A program made the translations under genes and the position numbers. The notes beneath the pieces are model-generated. The model had not been told where the DNA came from, ran no database searches, and was given only the letters and a program-made list of their open reading frames with translations. A DNA stretch of 28,514 nucleotides. It comes from an uncultured Clostridia bacterium. Lineage in GTDB: Bacteria > Bacillota > Clostridia > Christensenellales > UBA1242. Every line of letters begins with the position of its first letter. Position 1 is the first letter of the stretch. This document shows positions 7,132-14,846 of this stretch, piece by piece. The stretch spans positions 1 through 28,514 of the forward strand of contig CANQRC010000009.1 in NCBI GenBank assembly GCA_947626155.1, read 5' to 3'.

Positions 7132-7676
7132 TTCTTCTCCGAATTAAGAACAATCGAGTTGTATTTTTCTTTCAAATATCTCTTGTTTAGCACATATTTT
7201 TCTCCATGTTGTGCTAGGTCTGAATAGACAGTTTCAAAAAATTTGTTCATGTTGTCATTTGTCAATTCACTTCGCCCGTGCTTTTTCCAATAATCTAACA
7301 CTTCGTTTTGCGTATAATTCTTTCCTTTATAGCATTTTGCGGCCGCAATATTATCGCAAATGTGTTCTACGGCATATTTATAGGGAATGTTCATTTGAGT
7401 TTTATTTTGGTTATCATACCAATACTCAATGTGGTGTTTGTTTCTCCCTTTGTGGTGCAGCCATGCCTTTGAATGTCCTGTTTGGCTTCTGCATTCCGCG
7501 ATTGGAGAATATTTGCCCGTGTAATATTTAACGCTTTCAAAAAATTCGGTCGGGCTGAATTTTGATAGGTCATGCACTAAGCCGCGCCAAAAAAGCCCGC
7601 ACTTTGTGCAGAGAACAAAAACTTTAAATCTGTGTTTTGTGACAATAGCCAAATGTTTAAAAAATTTATTTTTCAT
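7128..7676 (-). CDS. DUF5662 family protein
   Basis: Small soluble protein matching the DUF5662 pattern as I remember it: GLVHDLSKFSPTEF near the N-terminus, then SKAWLHHKGRNKHHIEYW in the middle. The many conserved His and Asp residues suggest a metal-dependent, HD-like hydrolase, but no activity is established to my knowledge. The ATG at 7676 (MKNKFFKH) is chosen over an upstream ATG at 7739 because the latter lies deep inside the nucleoside hydrolase gene; a weak GGGA site precedes it. It overlaps the upstream gene by 11 bases and the downstream GNAT gene by 4. Placement directly behind a nucleotidase and a nucleoside hydrolase hints at a nucleotide-related role, which is inference. Confidence 0.75.
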   Translation of the reverse strand: MKNKFFKHLAIVTKHRFKVFVLCTKCGLFWRGLVHDLSKFSPTEFFESVKYYTGKYSPIAECRSQTGHSKAWLHHKGRNKHHIEYWYDNQNKTQMNIPYKYAVEHICDNIAAAKCYKGKNYTQNEVLDYWKKHGRSELTNDNMNKFFETVYSDLAQHGEKYVLNKRYLKEKYNSIVLNSEKK

Positions 7677-8553
7677 ATTTATATCCCATTTTAATAAAGA
7701 AATCTTGAAAAATCTTGTGCCTGTTGAGGTCCATAACAAAATTTACTTTGTGCCTATTTGTTGTCAATTTGTAAGAAGTGTCATCTAAAATTTCTGGGCA
7801 ACTTATCTCTTTACAAACAAAATTTGATTTGTCAAGAAGATATGCAATCGCACTTATATCCCAAAGCGTTTTGGCTTCACCAACCTCGTCAAGTGGAGTT
7901 TTTCTAAACGCTTGTTTACAATCGGCGAATGCTTTGCATAGATATTTCCCAATCTCGCCACAGTCTTTTAAATAATGATTTATCTCGTAAACTGTAGTCG
8001 AAAGATTGCTTGCCACATTTCTGCATGGAATAACTGTAAGTTTCACGCCAGAATAAAACACCTGCCTTACAGCCTCAACATCCTGCTTAAAATTGTATTC
8101 ATTGTTTTTGTCGCTTAAAAAACTATTTCCGCCTAGCCAAATCACCTCAATTTTATCGACAATCTCTGGCGCGTGATAGATAGCAAGTGCAACATTTGTA
8201 ATTGCGCCAATGGCAACAATAGTTGTTTTGTCATTTTTTCTTGCCACATCAATAATTTTATTGCTGGCGGCATTGAGTTCTTTGCTTTCGTAAAAATATT
8301 TGTTTGCACCCTTAAAAATGATGTCTTTAAACTCATTTCTGCCCATCATTTTCAATATTTTGACGCAAACATTGTAAGAAAGGTCCGTTCCATCTCCGAT
8401 TGAAAGGGTTTTCTGGTAGCCACTGTTTGAGAAAGGGGCGATTGTGATTGCCTGCAAGTTGTAATTGTCAAGCGACTGCAAAAGATAGGCAAGGGCGAAT
8501 TGATCGTCCACCTCGTTGCTTATGTCGGTATCTAAAATAACATTTATTGCCAT
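7666..8553 (-). CDS. Nucleoside hydrolase (inosine-uridine preferring type)
   Basis: Hydrolyses the N-glycosidic bond of nucleosides to base and ribose. The calcium-binding signature of the family is at the N-terminus: DTD at 8-10 and DD at 16-17 in ILDTDISNEVDDQF. The later NFKQDVEAV segment corresponds to the substrate-binding 'N...D.EA' motif, and the active-site region VAIGAITNVALAI is also typical. Length (295 residues) is normal. GGAGG lies before the ATG, which overlaps the 3' end of the nucleotidase gene by 10 bases. Preferred base cannot be read from the sequence. Together with the upstream nucleotidase it could form a two-step salvage or clearance route. Confidence 0.88.
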   Translation of the reverse strand: MAINVILDTDISNEVDDQFALAYLLQSLDNYNLQAITIAPFSNSGYQKTLSIGDGTDLSYNVCVKILKMMGRNEFKDIIFKGANKYFYESKELNAASNKIIDVARKNDKTTIVAIGAITNVALAIYHAPEIVDKIEVIWLGGNSFLSDKNNEYNFKQDVEAVRQVFYSGVKLTVIPCRNVASNLSTTVYEINHYLKDCGEIGKYLCKAFADCKQAFRKTPLDEVGEAKTLWDISAIAYLLDKSNFVCKEISCPEILDDTSYKLTTNRHKVNFVMDLNRHKIFQDFFIKMGYKYEK

Positions 8554-9116
8554 GTGCTTATCCTCCTATATAAATCTTCCCAACTTGTCACAAACGGCAA
8601 GCCTTCCATTCTGCTTTTATTGTAATTTGTTTTCATCAAAATGCAATTTATGCCACTTTTTATCATCTTTTTGCATTGGTCAACCCTGTCGTCCACCATG
8701 ATGTCAATTTTGTAATTTTTGCATTCTTTTGTTTTGTCCGGGCTTTCGGACAATACAAGTTTTGTGTAATTGATTTTGTGTCTTGCAAGCCAATCAACAG
8801 TCGTCTTTTCCGGATTTATGTAATGTGGATAGGCTCTGTGCGAAATTAAATAAAGTTTGTGCCCATCTTCAAGCAATTTGTCCATATATTTTTTGCAGTT
8901 TTTTCTAACTCTTAAAATCTTTGCAAGATTTTCCATGTTGTCGGCGAAAAATTTATCAACCTCTTCCTGCGACCAATCAAACATTCTAACAATATGGTCT
9001 GCTTTTTTATTCACAATCCCATTACTACGCTTGTTTTTATCTTCTTGCAAAAATGCTTGCAAGATTGTGCTGTCAAACGCTGTGATTACATTATCAATAT
9101 CAAGGCCAATGTTCAC
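8544..9116 (-). CDS. 5'(3')-deoxyribonucleotidase-like HAD phosphatase (NT5C type)
   Basis: HAD-superfamily phosphatase of the NT5C group, which removes phosphate from (deoxy)nucleoside monophosphates. The nucleophile motif is DIDNV at residues 6-10 (D6 and D8), motif II lies in LYLISHRAYP, and the acidic metal-binding motif is DIMVDDRVDQ. The GTG at 9116 is taken as start because GGAG lies 6 bases before it; the TTG at 9128 would place that site inside the coding region. First gene of a four-gene operon (nucleotidase, nucleoside hydrolase, DUF5662, GNAT). The next gene overlaps it by 10 bases, so the products are probably made in similar amounts. Confidence 0.82.
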   Translation of the reverse strand: MNIGLDIDNVITAFDSTILQAFLQEDKNKRSNGIVNKKADHIVRMFDWSQEEVDKFFADNMENLAKILRVRKNCKKYMDKLLEDGHKLYLISHRAYPHYINPEKTTVDWLARHKINYTKLVLSESPDKTKECKNYKIDIMVDDRVDQCKKMIKSGINCILMKTNYNKSRMEGLPFVTSWEDLYRRISTWQ

Positions 9117-9163
9117 TCTTTTCTCCAATTTTTTACTTAAAGATTTAACTATGATTTAATCAA

Positions 9164-9192
9164 ATAATAGCACAAAAATCATTTAAAATGAA
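9164..9192 (-). promoter_or_regulatory. Promoter of the nucleotidase operon
   Basis: Minus strand: -10 TATTAT (9169-9164) preceded by TGTGC, with a weak -35 TTCATT at 17 bases. The leader is about 40 bases. It is divergent from the promoter of the ABC exporter gene 40 bases away. Confidence 0.5.
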
Positions 9193-9230
9193 GCAAAAAC
9201 AAGAAAATTTTGCTCGCAATTAAATAATAC

Positions 9231-9259
9231 TTGTGTAAATTCGCCAAATGTGATATAAT
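9231..9259 (+). promoter_or_regulatory. Promoter of the ABC exporter gene
   Basis: -35 TTGTGT (9231-9236), 17-base spacer, consensus -10 TATAAT (9254-9259) preceded by TGTGA. The leader is short and carries only AAAAGG as a ribosome site. Confidence 0.7.
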
Positions 9260-9282
9260 TTTTATACTTTAAAAGGCTATAT

Positions 9283-10965
9283 ATGGGAAAATTAGGTATT
9301 CGTTCTGCTGTCAAAACATTATGGAAAATTGGTAATACAAAAGATAGGTGTTTCTTTATCTTTTTGGTTTTTGCTGGGATTGTGCGCGCCGTTGCGGAGT
9401 TGATAATTCCGCTGGTCACCGCCTGCATAATTTCAAAACTCTCAGGCGAGAGAGCGGAAATTTTAGGCATATACTTTCCAGAAAACATTTCTCTAATAAC
9501 TTTAATTTTAATATGTTTTTTTGTTTTGTTTGGCTTTTCCTTTATAAGCACGGGTGTCAGGGCTTTAACACGGCTTTTTGCAAGTGAAATGAAAACAAAG
9601 ATGAATGTGTATGCTGAAAAATTGTTGCTTGAACCTCGAAAGAATTGCGATTTAGGAATGACAAAAGGCGAAGCGAGTTATATTATAAAATCTTCAAGCG
9701 AATATGTTTCGAGTTTTATTGAGAGTGGCATTATAAAAATCATCTGTCCCCTTATGACAACAATATTAGCAATAGTCTACATCTCTACGGTTAGCCCACT
9801 TTCGCTTTTGATACTAATGCTGAGTTTGTTGTTTATGGTAGTTGCAGTATTTTTGCGTGCTCATTATGACGGCAGAGTTTATAAGAAATTGGAAGAAATC
9901 GGTGGAGATATAAACAATCATGTTTTAAATAGCATTGAAAATCTGCCTTTCATCAGCTACATAAAATCAAGCCTTCATGAAATCAAAATTTCAAAGGATT
10001 TAAACAAAAGCTATTTTAAAACCGACAAAAAAAGAGTGCTCACCTATATGGTTTATTGGTTTTGCGTATATGCCATTCAGTTTGCCTGTGCGGTGTCAGT
10101 TGTATTTTTAATCTTAAAAGGCAACAACACAAATGCACAGATAGCTGCAACGCTTATTGTTGTCATTCCTTATCTTTTAAAAATCTTCTCGCAAGTTGAA
10201 AATCTCGGAGCAGTTATTGGTGACTGTCAGCGTTATGGTATTTCAATTTCAAGAGTTGTTTTGATAGAAACATCGCCAGAAAGTTTGATTAAGCCAATTT
10301 TGGTCAAAGATGTTAAAAATTACACATCTGTGGAGAAGTTGCCAAACGAAATTGATATTCAAAAAATTGAAATACAAAATCTTAATGTAAATCTTGGCGA
10401 ATTTGAAAAAACCTACAATTGTGCATTTTACAAAGGAAAGATAAATTGTTTAATGGGATTGAGTGGCAGCGGCAAAACCACCCTGATAAATTGTTTGCTA
10501 GGACTTGCTGAGCATAAATCTGGAAATATAATCATAAATGACGCCTATCAAATTAACAATTTATTTTTTGAAAATGAAAAAGTGTCAATTTCTTTTCAGG
10601 GAGAGAATTTCTTTGATAGAAGTATTGAAGAAAATGTTATGTATCCGCTTGACGAGTTGAACGATAAAGCAAAATCGCTCATTAAAACTTTTAATTTGCA
10701 AAAACTTTTAGATCGCGAAAAGGAAAGCGGTGTTGATTTCAAAAATGTGTTTTCTGGTGGCGAAAAACAAAGATTGAGCATAATTAGATGTATTGCAAAA
10801 CAAGCCCAAATTTATATTTTAGACGAGCCCACGAACGAATTGGATGACAAAAATGTCAAGAAAACTATAACAGAACTTAAAAAATTAAAGACTAATGCTA
10901 TGATAATTGTGATTTCACACGATAAAAGAATTTTAGACATCGCTGACGAAATAGTCACATTATAA
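9283..10965 (+). CDS. ABC transporter, fused permease and ATPase (exporter half-transporter)
   Basis: Type I ABC exporter half, 560 residues, in the inner membrane; works as a dimer. The N-terminal part (about 20-320) has around six hydrophobic segments. The ATPase part has Walker A GLSGSGKTT, Q-loop SFQGEN, signature FSGGEKQR, Walker B IYILDEPTNELD and the switch histidine in ISHDK. The class covers multidrug, lipid, peptide and cyclic-peptide exporters; nothing adjacent (no precursor peptide or modification gene) identifies the cargo. No C39 peptidase domain is present. The gene is alone in its transcript, with its own promoter and a strong terminator. The ATG has only a weak AAAAGG site. 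Confidence 0.88.
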   Translation: MGKLGIRSAVKTLWKIGNTKDRCFFIFLVFAGIVRAVAELIIPLVTACIISKLSGERAEILGIYFPENISLITLILICFFVLFGFSFISTGVRALTRLFASEMKTKMNVYAEKLLLEPRKNCDLGMTKGEASYIIKSSSEYVSSFIESGIIKIICPLMTTILAIVYISTVSPLSLLILMLSLLFMVVAVFLRAHYDGRVYKKLEEIGGDINNHVLNSIENLPFISYIKSSLHEIKISKDLNKSYFKTDKKRVLTYMVYWFCVYAIQFACAVSVVFLILKGNNTNAQIAATLIVVIPYLLKIFSQVENLGAVIGDCQRYGISISRVVLIETSPESLIKPILVKDVKNYTSVEKLPNEIDIQKIEIQNLNVNLGEFEKTYNCAFYKGKINCLMGLSGSGKTTLINCLLGLAEHKSGNIIINDAYQINNLFFENEKVSISFQGENFFDRSIEENVMYPLDELNDKAKSLIKTFNLQKLLDREKESGVDFKNVFSGGEKQRLSIIRCIAKQAQIYILDEPTNELDDKNVKKTITELKKLKTNAMIIVISHDKRILDIADEIVTL

Positions 10966-10967
10966 TT

Positions 10968-10998
10968 AAAAAAGCAAGATTTAATCTCTTGCTTTTTT
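10968..10998. terminator. Bidirectional terminator
   Basis: AAAAAAGCAAGA (10968-10979) pairs with TCTTGCTTTTTT (10987-10998) around a 7-base loop. The A and T runs make it active on both strands; it separates the converging ABC exporter and PepC-like genes. Confidence 0.88.
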
Positions 10999-12329
10999 TA
11001 TATTTCGCCGCCTTCAAAGCCATACACAACAGGATTTTGTTCAAATGCTTGCAAAATTCTCTTTGGCAAAAACTTTTTGTTTATCCAAGCATAAAAAACG
11101 CATTTTTCAAAATAGTTGTTGTTCATAACATAAAAGCCGTCTATGCGGGCGTCCTTGCCGGCGGAATCTTCAACTTTCCAACGAATAGGCTTTCCATCAA
11201 TCAAATGCACCCCGCGCAAAGTCATATAGTGTCGTGAACGGCAATCAAAAGTTCCTAAGGCCTCCTTTTTGTTTAAATCCTTTATGCCAAGCAATCTTTC
11301 AAAATCAAAAATACGCGTGTCAAGAATTTTGCTTTCTTTGTCACGATATTTTCTGTTATCACAGCCAATCACCACGGGCAAGCCCGCTTTAAGTTGAGAT
11401 AGGCAAATTTTTGTAAACTCATTTTGTGGAACATTCACAAAATGGTGTGCTTCCTCCTCTACAACATTTTTGGAATATCGTCTTTCATAAAGCTTGTAAT
11501 TTTCAAAAACAGGCATTTGAGCAATTTGCATATAATCATCCAAATTTATTGAGCAATATTTGCTATAAAAATCGGCTGGCGTTATGTTTTTAAGCACTTT
11601 CTTCTGCCCATTTTCATCAACATAGGCATAATTAAAAGTTTTTGGCGGTTCTCCCAAAACATTTGCAAGCAAGCCGTAGCATTCTTCAAGCATTTTCTCT
11701 TTTGCGGGATATGGATTTTTGTGCGCTTTTTTCAGTGACAATAGTTTGAGCATATCATATCTCACTTTTCTTGTAAACCAAGTGTTGAAGTCGTCTGAAT
11801 TTATGCTGTTTGCTGTTTCTGGCATGGCACTCATAGGCACAATTCCGTATTTTTTCAGCAATGCACGCGCAAAAACAAGTTTTCCGTTCTCGCGGACAGG
11901 ATCTTTAAAATATCCCGTGAGCAGTGGGTGATTTTCATAGTCACAAAGCACAAAATCCTCGGGAACATCTTCCAAATCTATAACAACCTGATAAGCGTGA
12001 TTTGCTTTTTCAAGTTTGTCATAAAAATTCAGATAGTTTGGCGAAAGTTCAAAATCCAAAGGATTTTGGCACAAATTGTGTGCCATATCATTTTTGATTA
12101 AGTTTAAAATTCCAAACATCCAACATCTTTTGGATGTGCCTTGATTGTAAATGTTCACATCTTCAAGTTCAAGATTAAATTCAAACTTGTTCTCTTTTTT
12201 TACTGTCTGATTTATCAAAACATCGCAAAATGGCTGCGACATAAACTTTCGTTGCAAGCCGATATTCTTATTGCTGTTATATTTTTCTCTTAATTTCTTC
12301 AACAAATCATTTTCAATTTTGTCTTTCAT
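10998..12329 (-). CDS. C1B peptidase (aminopeptidase C / bleomycin hydrolase-like) with altered active-site Asn
   Basis: Cysteine aminopeptidase of family C1B, normally a cytosolic hexamer trimming peptides. The catalytic cysteine is in NQGTSKRCWMFG (C69) and the histidine in SRHYMTLRGVHL (H367). The third residue, Asn in the usual VENSWG motif, is Asp here: WKVEDSAG (D388), and the following Trp is Ala. Length of 443 residues is typical. The ATG at 12329 is preferred to the GTG at 12341: GGAG lies 6 bases before the ATG, and the GTG would fall at or before the predicted transcription start. The C-terminus lacks the usual proline-rich end and finishes FEGGEI. Fold assignment is firm; whether it is a fully active peptidase is uncertain. 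Confidence 0.82.
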   Translation of the reverse strand: MKDKIENDLLKKLREKYNSNKNIGLQRKFMSQPFCDVLINQTVKKENKFEFNLELEDVNIYNQGTSKRCWMFGILNLIKNDMAHNLCQNPLDFELSPNYLNFYDKLEKANHAYQVVIDLEDVPEDFVLCDYENHPLLTGYFKDPVRENGKLVFARALLKKYGIVPMSAMPETANSINSDDFNTWFTRKVRYDMLKLLSLKKAHKNPYPAKEKMLEECYGLLANVLGEPPKTFNYAYVDENGQKKVLKNITPADFYSKYCSINLDDYMQIAQMPVFENYKLYERRYSKNVVEEEAHHFVNVPQNEFTKICLSQLKAGLPVVIGCDNRKYRDKESKILDTRIFDFERLLGIKDLNKKEALGTFDCRSRHYMTLRGVHLIDGKPIRWKVEDSAGKDARIDGFYVMNNNYFEKCVFYAWINKKFLPKRILQAFEQNPVVYGFEGGEI

Positions 12330-12345
12330 CCATTTCTCCACAAAT

Positions 12346-12373
12346 ATTATAACACAAATCAGGCATTCAGCAA
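12346..12373 (-). promoter_or_regulatory. Promoter of the PepC-like gene
   Basis: Minus strand: consensus -10 TATAAT (12351-12346) with TGTGT before it, and -35 TTGCTG (12373-12368) at 16 bases. It gives a leader of only about 10 bases containing GGAG. Confidence 0.6.
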
Positions 12374-12395
12374 AATCTTTGTTGCTAATATTTGT

Positions 12396-12423
12396 TTGTT
12401 TAGATGTAAAAATGTGATATAAT
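12396..12423 (+). promoter_or_regulatory. Promoter of the metallophosphoesterase gene
   Basis: -35 TTGTTT (12396-12401), 16-base spacer, -10 TATAAT (12418-12423) preceded by TGTGA. Divergent from the PepC-like promoter 22 bases away. Confidence 0.65.
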
Positions 12424-12448
12424 CATCATTAAGAGCACGGAGGCAATA

Positions 12449-13042
12449 ATGTTTTTCTTCACAAGTGATACGCATTTTTATAATCAAAAAGATTTGATAT
12501 TTGATTTTAGACACTTTAAAAGCGCAAAAGCCTTTGACAAATTCGTCATTAAAACTTGGAACAAACAAGCCAAAAAAGACGACACAATTTTTGTTATTGG
12601 AGATTTTGTTGATTGTGATGGAGAGGGCTTTGACGGCTGGGAAACAGCTCTTTCTTATGTCAAAAAAATCAAAGCGCAAATTGTGCTGATTATGGGCAAT
12701 AATGAAGATAGAGTTGTCAAATATTATTTTGACAATAATTACAACAAATTTCGTGAATACTGCCTTAAACTTGGTTTTAAAGATGTGCAAAAGGACATGA
12801 CGATAACTTTTAACGGTCAAGAGTTTTTTCTTACTCACAAACCAATCAACTACAAAAAAGGAGTTTTTAATCTATTTGGCCATATGCACCGCACAGGTGG
12901 ACTTTATAAGCCTTTTGGCATAAATGTAGGCTGTGATTTAAACCATTTTTGGCTTTATAGCGAAAAAGATATTCAGTTTTTAATGGATTTAAAAGAGAAA
13001 TATTGGGATAAAGATGAATGTTTGAATATGAAAAATGATTGA
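12449..13042 (+). CDS. Calcineurin-like metallophosphoesterase
   Basis: Binuclear-metal phosphoesterase of about 197 residues. Motifs in order: SDTHF (6-10), GDFVD (51-55), GNNED (GNH/GNN-type, about 92-96), the later histidines in LTHKP and FGHMH. This compact form resembles phage- and Firmicutes-type phosphoesterases that act on small phosphodiesters or nucleic acid ends; the substrate cannot be told. GGAGG precedes the ATG with good spacing. It runs toward the double GNAT gene; the two stop codons are 2 bases apart, and a 7-bp hairpin (13039-13058) over the junction is not followed by a T tract. Confidence 0.85.
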   Translation: MFFFTSDTHFYNQKDLIFDFRHFKSAKAFDKFVIKTWNKQAKKDDTIFVIGDFVDCDGEGFDGWETALSYVKKIKAQIVLIMGNNEDRVVKYYFDNNYNKFREYCLKLGFKDVQKDMTITFNGQEFFLTHKPINYKKGVFNLFGHMHRTGGLYKPFGINVGCDLNHFWLYSEKDIQFLMDLKEKYWDKDECLNMKND

Positions 13043-13044
13043 AA

Positions 13045-14139
13045 TCACTTTATTTCAAATTGATTTGGTTTGAATGCCACTTGACATAATTCTGTAATTT
13101 TGTCTTTTAAATTTGCTTGTTTGTTGTTTTCGGTTAGCGCTGCAATAGAATATGTATATTTTTTATGCAACACCGCTTTTATATCAGTTAGTCTAAAAGA
13201 AAATTTTTCATAAAACTTAAATCGCCTTGTATTTGCGCTTTTGTCATCATCCAAATCAAACGGATCTAGTTCTATAACAATGTTTTTATAGTTTTTGATT
13301 ATTTGTTCAAGAAAAAGACTGCCAAGACCAATATCTCGCAAATCCTTTTTAACGGCGAAATAATCAAGCATGGAAAATCCGTTTTGGCAATTATACAGAA
13401 TAGCGTAAGCCCAAATTTGATTGCCTTCTCTTAAAACATATACATCATATTTTCTTTGCTTAAACAATGAAAACATCAACTTTTGTGATTTGATTTCGTA
13501 TAAAGGAAAGTCGTTTGGCATGATTCTTGTGCGCAAGTTTTTAAATAAGGCGCCGTCTTTTTCATTGTCAAGTTTTGAAATATGCTTTTTTATGTATGCT
13601 TTTAGGTGTTTGATAGAAAGGTTGTCTTCTTTTTCAGATTGTTGAATATGCAAGTTTCTGTTTCCGATTGGCACAGCAGGCTTGCCGGACAATGATTTGC
13701 TGAAAACGACATAATGTGAATAATCATCGCCTTCTTGCTCATAGACTTCTTCCAAATCCATCACTTTTTTGTATAGAAATTGTGCGTTTACATTCCACTT
13801 GCGACTTGTGTAAAGACGAGCTGTTTTATAGCCTTTCGCTTTTATCATTTCCAAAGTTTGTTCAAGAATAATTCGTCCATATCCGTTTCCGCGCTGATTT
13901 GGCAGCAACCCAAACCAAGTCACCCAACACATATCTTTTTCTTTATCATCGGGAGACATACCCGTCACCCCGATAGGTTTTTCCTTTAAATATACCAAAA
14001 AATATTTTCTATTGCCCGTATCATGCAAAGCACAATATTCATAGTCATCAAAGCAGCTTGCCAAATAGAAAATTTTGTATTGTATTAGGCTCGCCAAAAG
14101 CAAGTTTTCTTTGTTTACTTCGACAAATTTCAAATCCAC
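13045..14139 (-). CDS. Tandem GNAT acetyltransferase (two domains)
   Basis: Two GNAT domains in one chain. The first carries the acetyl-CoA loop LPNQRGNGYG (residues 79-88) with a tail containing GNRNLH, and is clearly related to the single-domain GNAT at 6586 (similar LKFVEVNKEN / LKYMKVDKSN start). The second (about 215-330) has a more divergent loop (RDIGLGSLF) and may bind acetyl-CoA poorly. The GTG at 14139 is chosen: an AGGTGG site precedes it, and the ATG at 14181 lies upstream of the promoter -10 box at 14167-14162. Substrate unknown. Two-domain GNATs often modify drugs or amines, but that is only a family-level statement. Confidence 0.8.
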   Translation of the reverse strand: MDLKFVEVNKENLLLASLIQYKIFYLASCFDDYEYCALHDTGNRKYFLVYLKEKPIGVTGMSPDDKEKDMCWVTWFGLLPNQRGNGYGRIILEQTLEMIKAKGYKTARLYTSRKWNVNAQFLYKKVMDLEEVYEQEGDDYSHYVVFSKSLSGKPAVPIGNRNLHIQQSEKEDNLSIKHLKAYIKKHISKLDNEKDGALFKNLRTRIMPNDFPLYEIKSQKLMFSLFKQRKYDVYVLREGNQIWAYAILYNCQNGFSMLDYFAVKKDLRDIGLGSLFLEQIIKNYKNIVIELDPFDLDDDKSANTRRFKFYEKFSFRLTDIKAVLHKKYTYSIAALTENNKQANLKDKITELCQVAFKPNQFEIK

Positions 14140-14161
14140 ATTCCACCTCATAAGCAAGTTC

Positions 14162-14190
14162 ATTATAGCATAAAAAATCATATTTCACAA
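14162..14190 (-). promoter_or_regulatory. Promoter of the tandem GNAT gene
   Basis: Minus strand: -35 TTGTGA (14190-14185), 17-base spacer, -10 TATAAT (14167-14162) preceded by TATGC. Its position rules out the upstream ATG at 14181 as start. Confidence 0.65.
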
Positions 14191-14216
14191 CTCAAAAGGG
14201 AAAAATCGTAATTAAA

Positions 14217-14245
14217 TCGCAAAATCCTTTCAAATGTGTTATAAT
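14217..14245 (+). promoter_or_regulatory. Promoter of a leaderless gene (14252)
   Basis: Consensus -10 TATAAT (14240-14245) with TGTGT directly before it and a poor -35 (TCGCAA, 14217-14222). Only 6 bases separate the -10 box from the ATG at 14252, so transcription should start at the start codon itself. Confidence 0.65.
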
Positions 14246-14251
14246 CAAAGC

Positions 14252-14794
14252 ATGGAAGAATTAACATTTGAAGATTTTGTTGAAATGGAAAAGATTGACC
14301 ACCAATATTTCCCGGACGAAAACATAACACCAGCAAAGGAATCATACAAGTGGTATTTAAAAGACAAAAACACCATAGTCGCAATCAAAGAGCATGGTGT
14401 AGTGGTGGCATATATCAACTTTTTGTCCTTAAAAAAAGAAGTTTTTGACAAAATCAAAAACAATCAAATCAACGAATCTCAAACAAAGATGACAGATCTC
14501 GAAACAGACAAAGAAAAGTATATGTCATATTTGTATTTTGCCTCGATTGCTGTTGAAAAGGGCCATAGAGATATAAAAACCGTGACCAAACTTTTTCTAA
14601 AATGCCGAAGCGCATTGAAAAAACTAATAAATTCCAATGTAAAAATCAAAGAAGTTATGGCGGATTGCTCAACAAAAGAAGGCAGAGAAATTGCGAAAAG
14701 AATTTTACATCTAAAACCATATAAAAAAACCTCTCACAGCTCCGAAATTTTTATTTCAGACGGACAGTCTTTTATTAAAAATCTCAAGTTGTGA
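14252..14794 (+). CDS. GNAT-like protein translated from a leaderless transcript
   Basis: 180-residue protein. The layout (a strand IVAIKEHGVVVAYINF, then YLYFASIAVEKGHRDI) matches a divergent GNAT fold, with GHRD in place of the usual RG.G.G loop, so acetyl-CoA binding is uncertain. The ATG at 14252 is chosen instead of the one at 14234 because the -10 box lies between them. No Shine-Dalgarno sequence exists and the predicted +1 coincides with the A of the ATG, so the mRNA should be leaderless. It diverges from the tandem GNAT gene and ends at a bidirectional terminator. Function unknown. Confidence 0.6.
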   Translation: MEELTFEDFVEMEKIDHQYFPDENITPAKESYKWYLKDKNTIVAIKEHGVVVAYINFLSLKKEVFDKIKNNQINESQTKMTDLETDKEKYMSYLYFASIAVEKGHRDIKTVTKLFLKCRSALKKLINSNVKIKEVMADCSTKEGREIAKRILHLKPYKKTSHSSEIFISDGQSFIKNLKL

Positions 14795-14811
14795 AAAGTG
14801 CTTTTCATAAT

Positions 14812-14842
14812 AAAAATCGTGGCTTTGAAACCACGAATTTTT
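14812..14842. terminator. Bidirectional terminator
   Basis: TCGTGG (14817-14822) pairs with CCACGA (14831-14836) around CTTTGAAA, flanked by A5 and T5. It ends both the 14252 gene (plus) and the 14847 gene (minus). Confidence 0.82.
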
Positions 14843-14846
14843 GTTT

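Noticed and set aside
5494..9116. Anti-phage defence island
   Set aside because: A nucleotidase and nucleoside hydrolase alone are ordinary salvage enzymes, and no sensor, nuclease, toxin or phage-linked gene is next to them.
14140..14181. ATG at 14181 as the start of the tandem GNAT gene
   Set aside because: It lies upstream of the -10 box at 14167-14162, so it would not be in the mRNA; the GTG at 14139 has an AGGTGG site.
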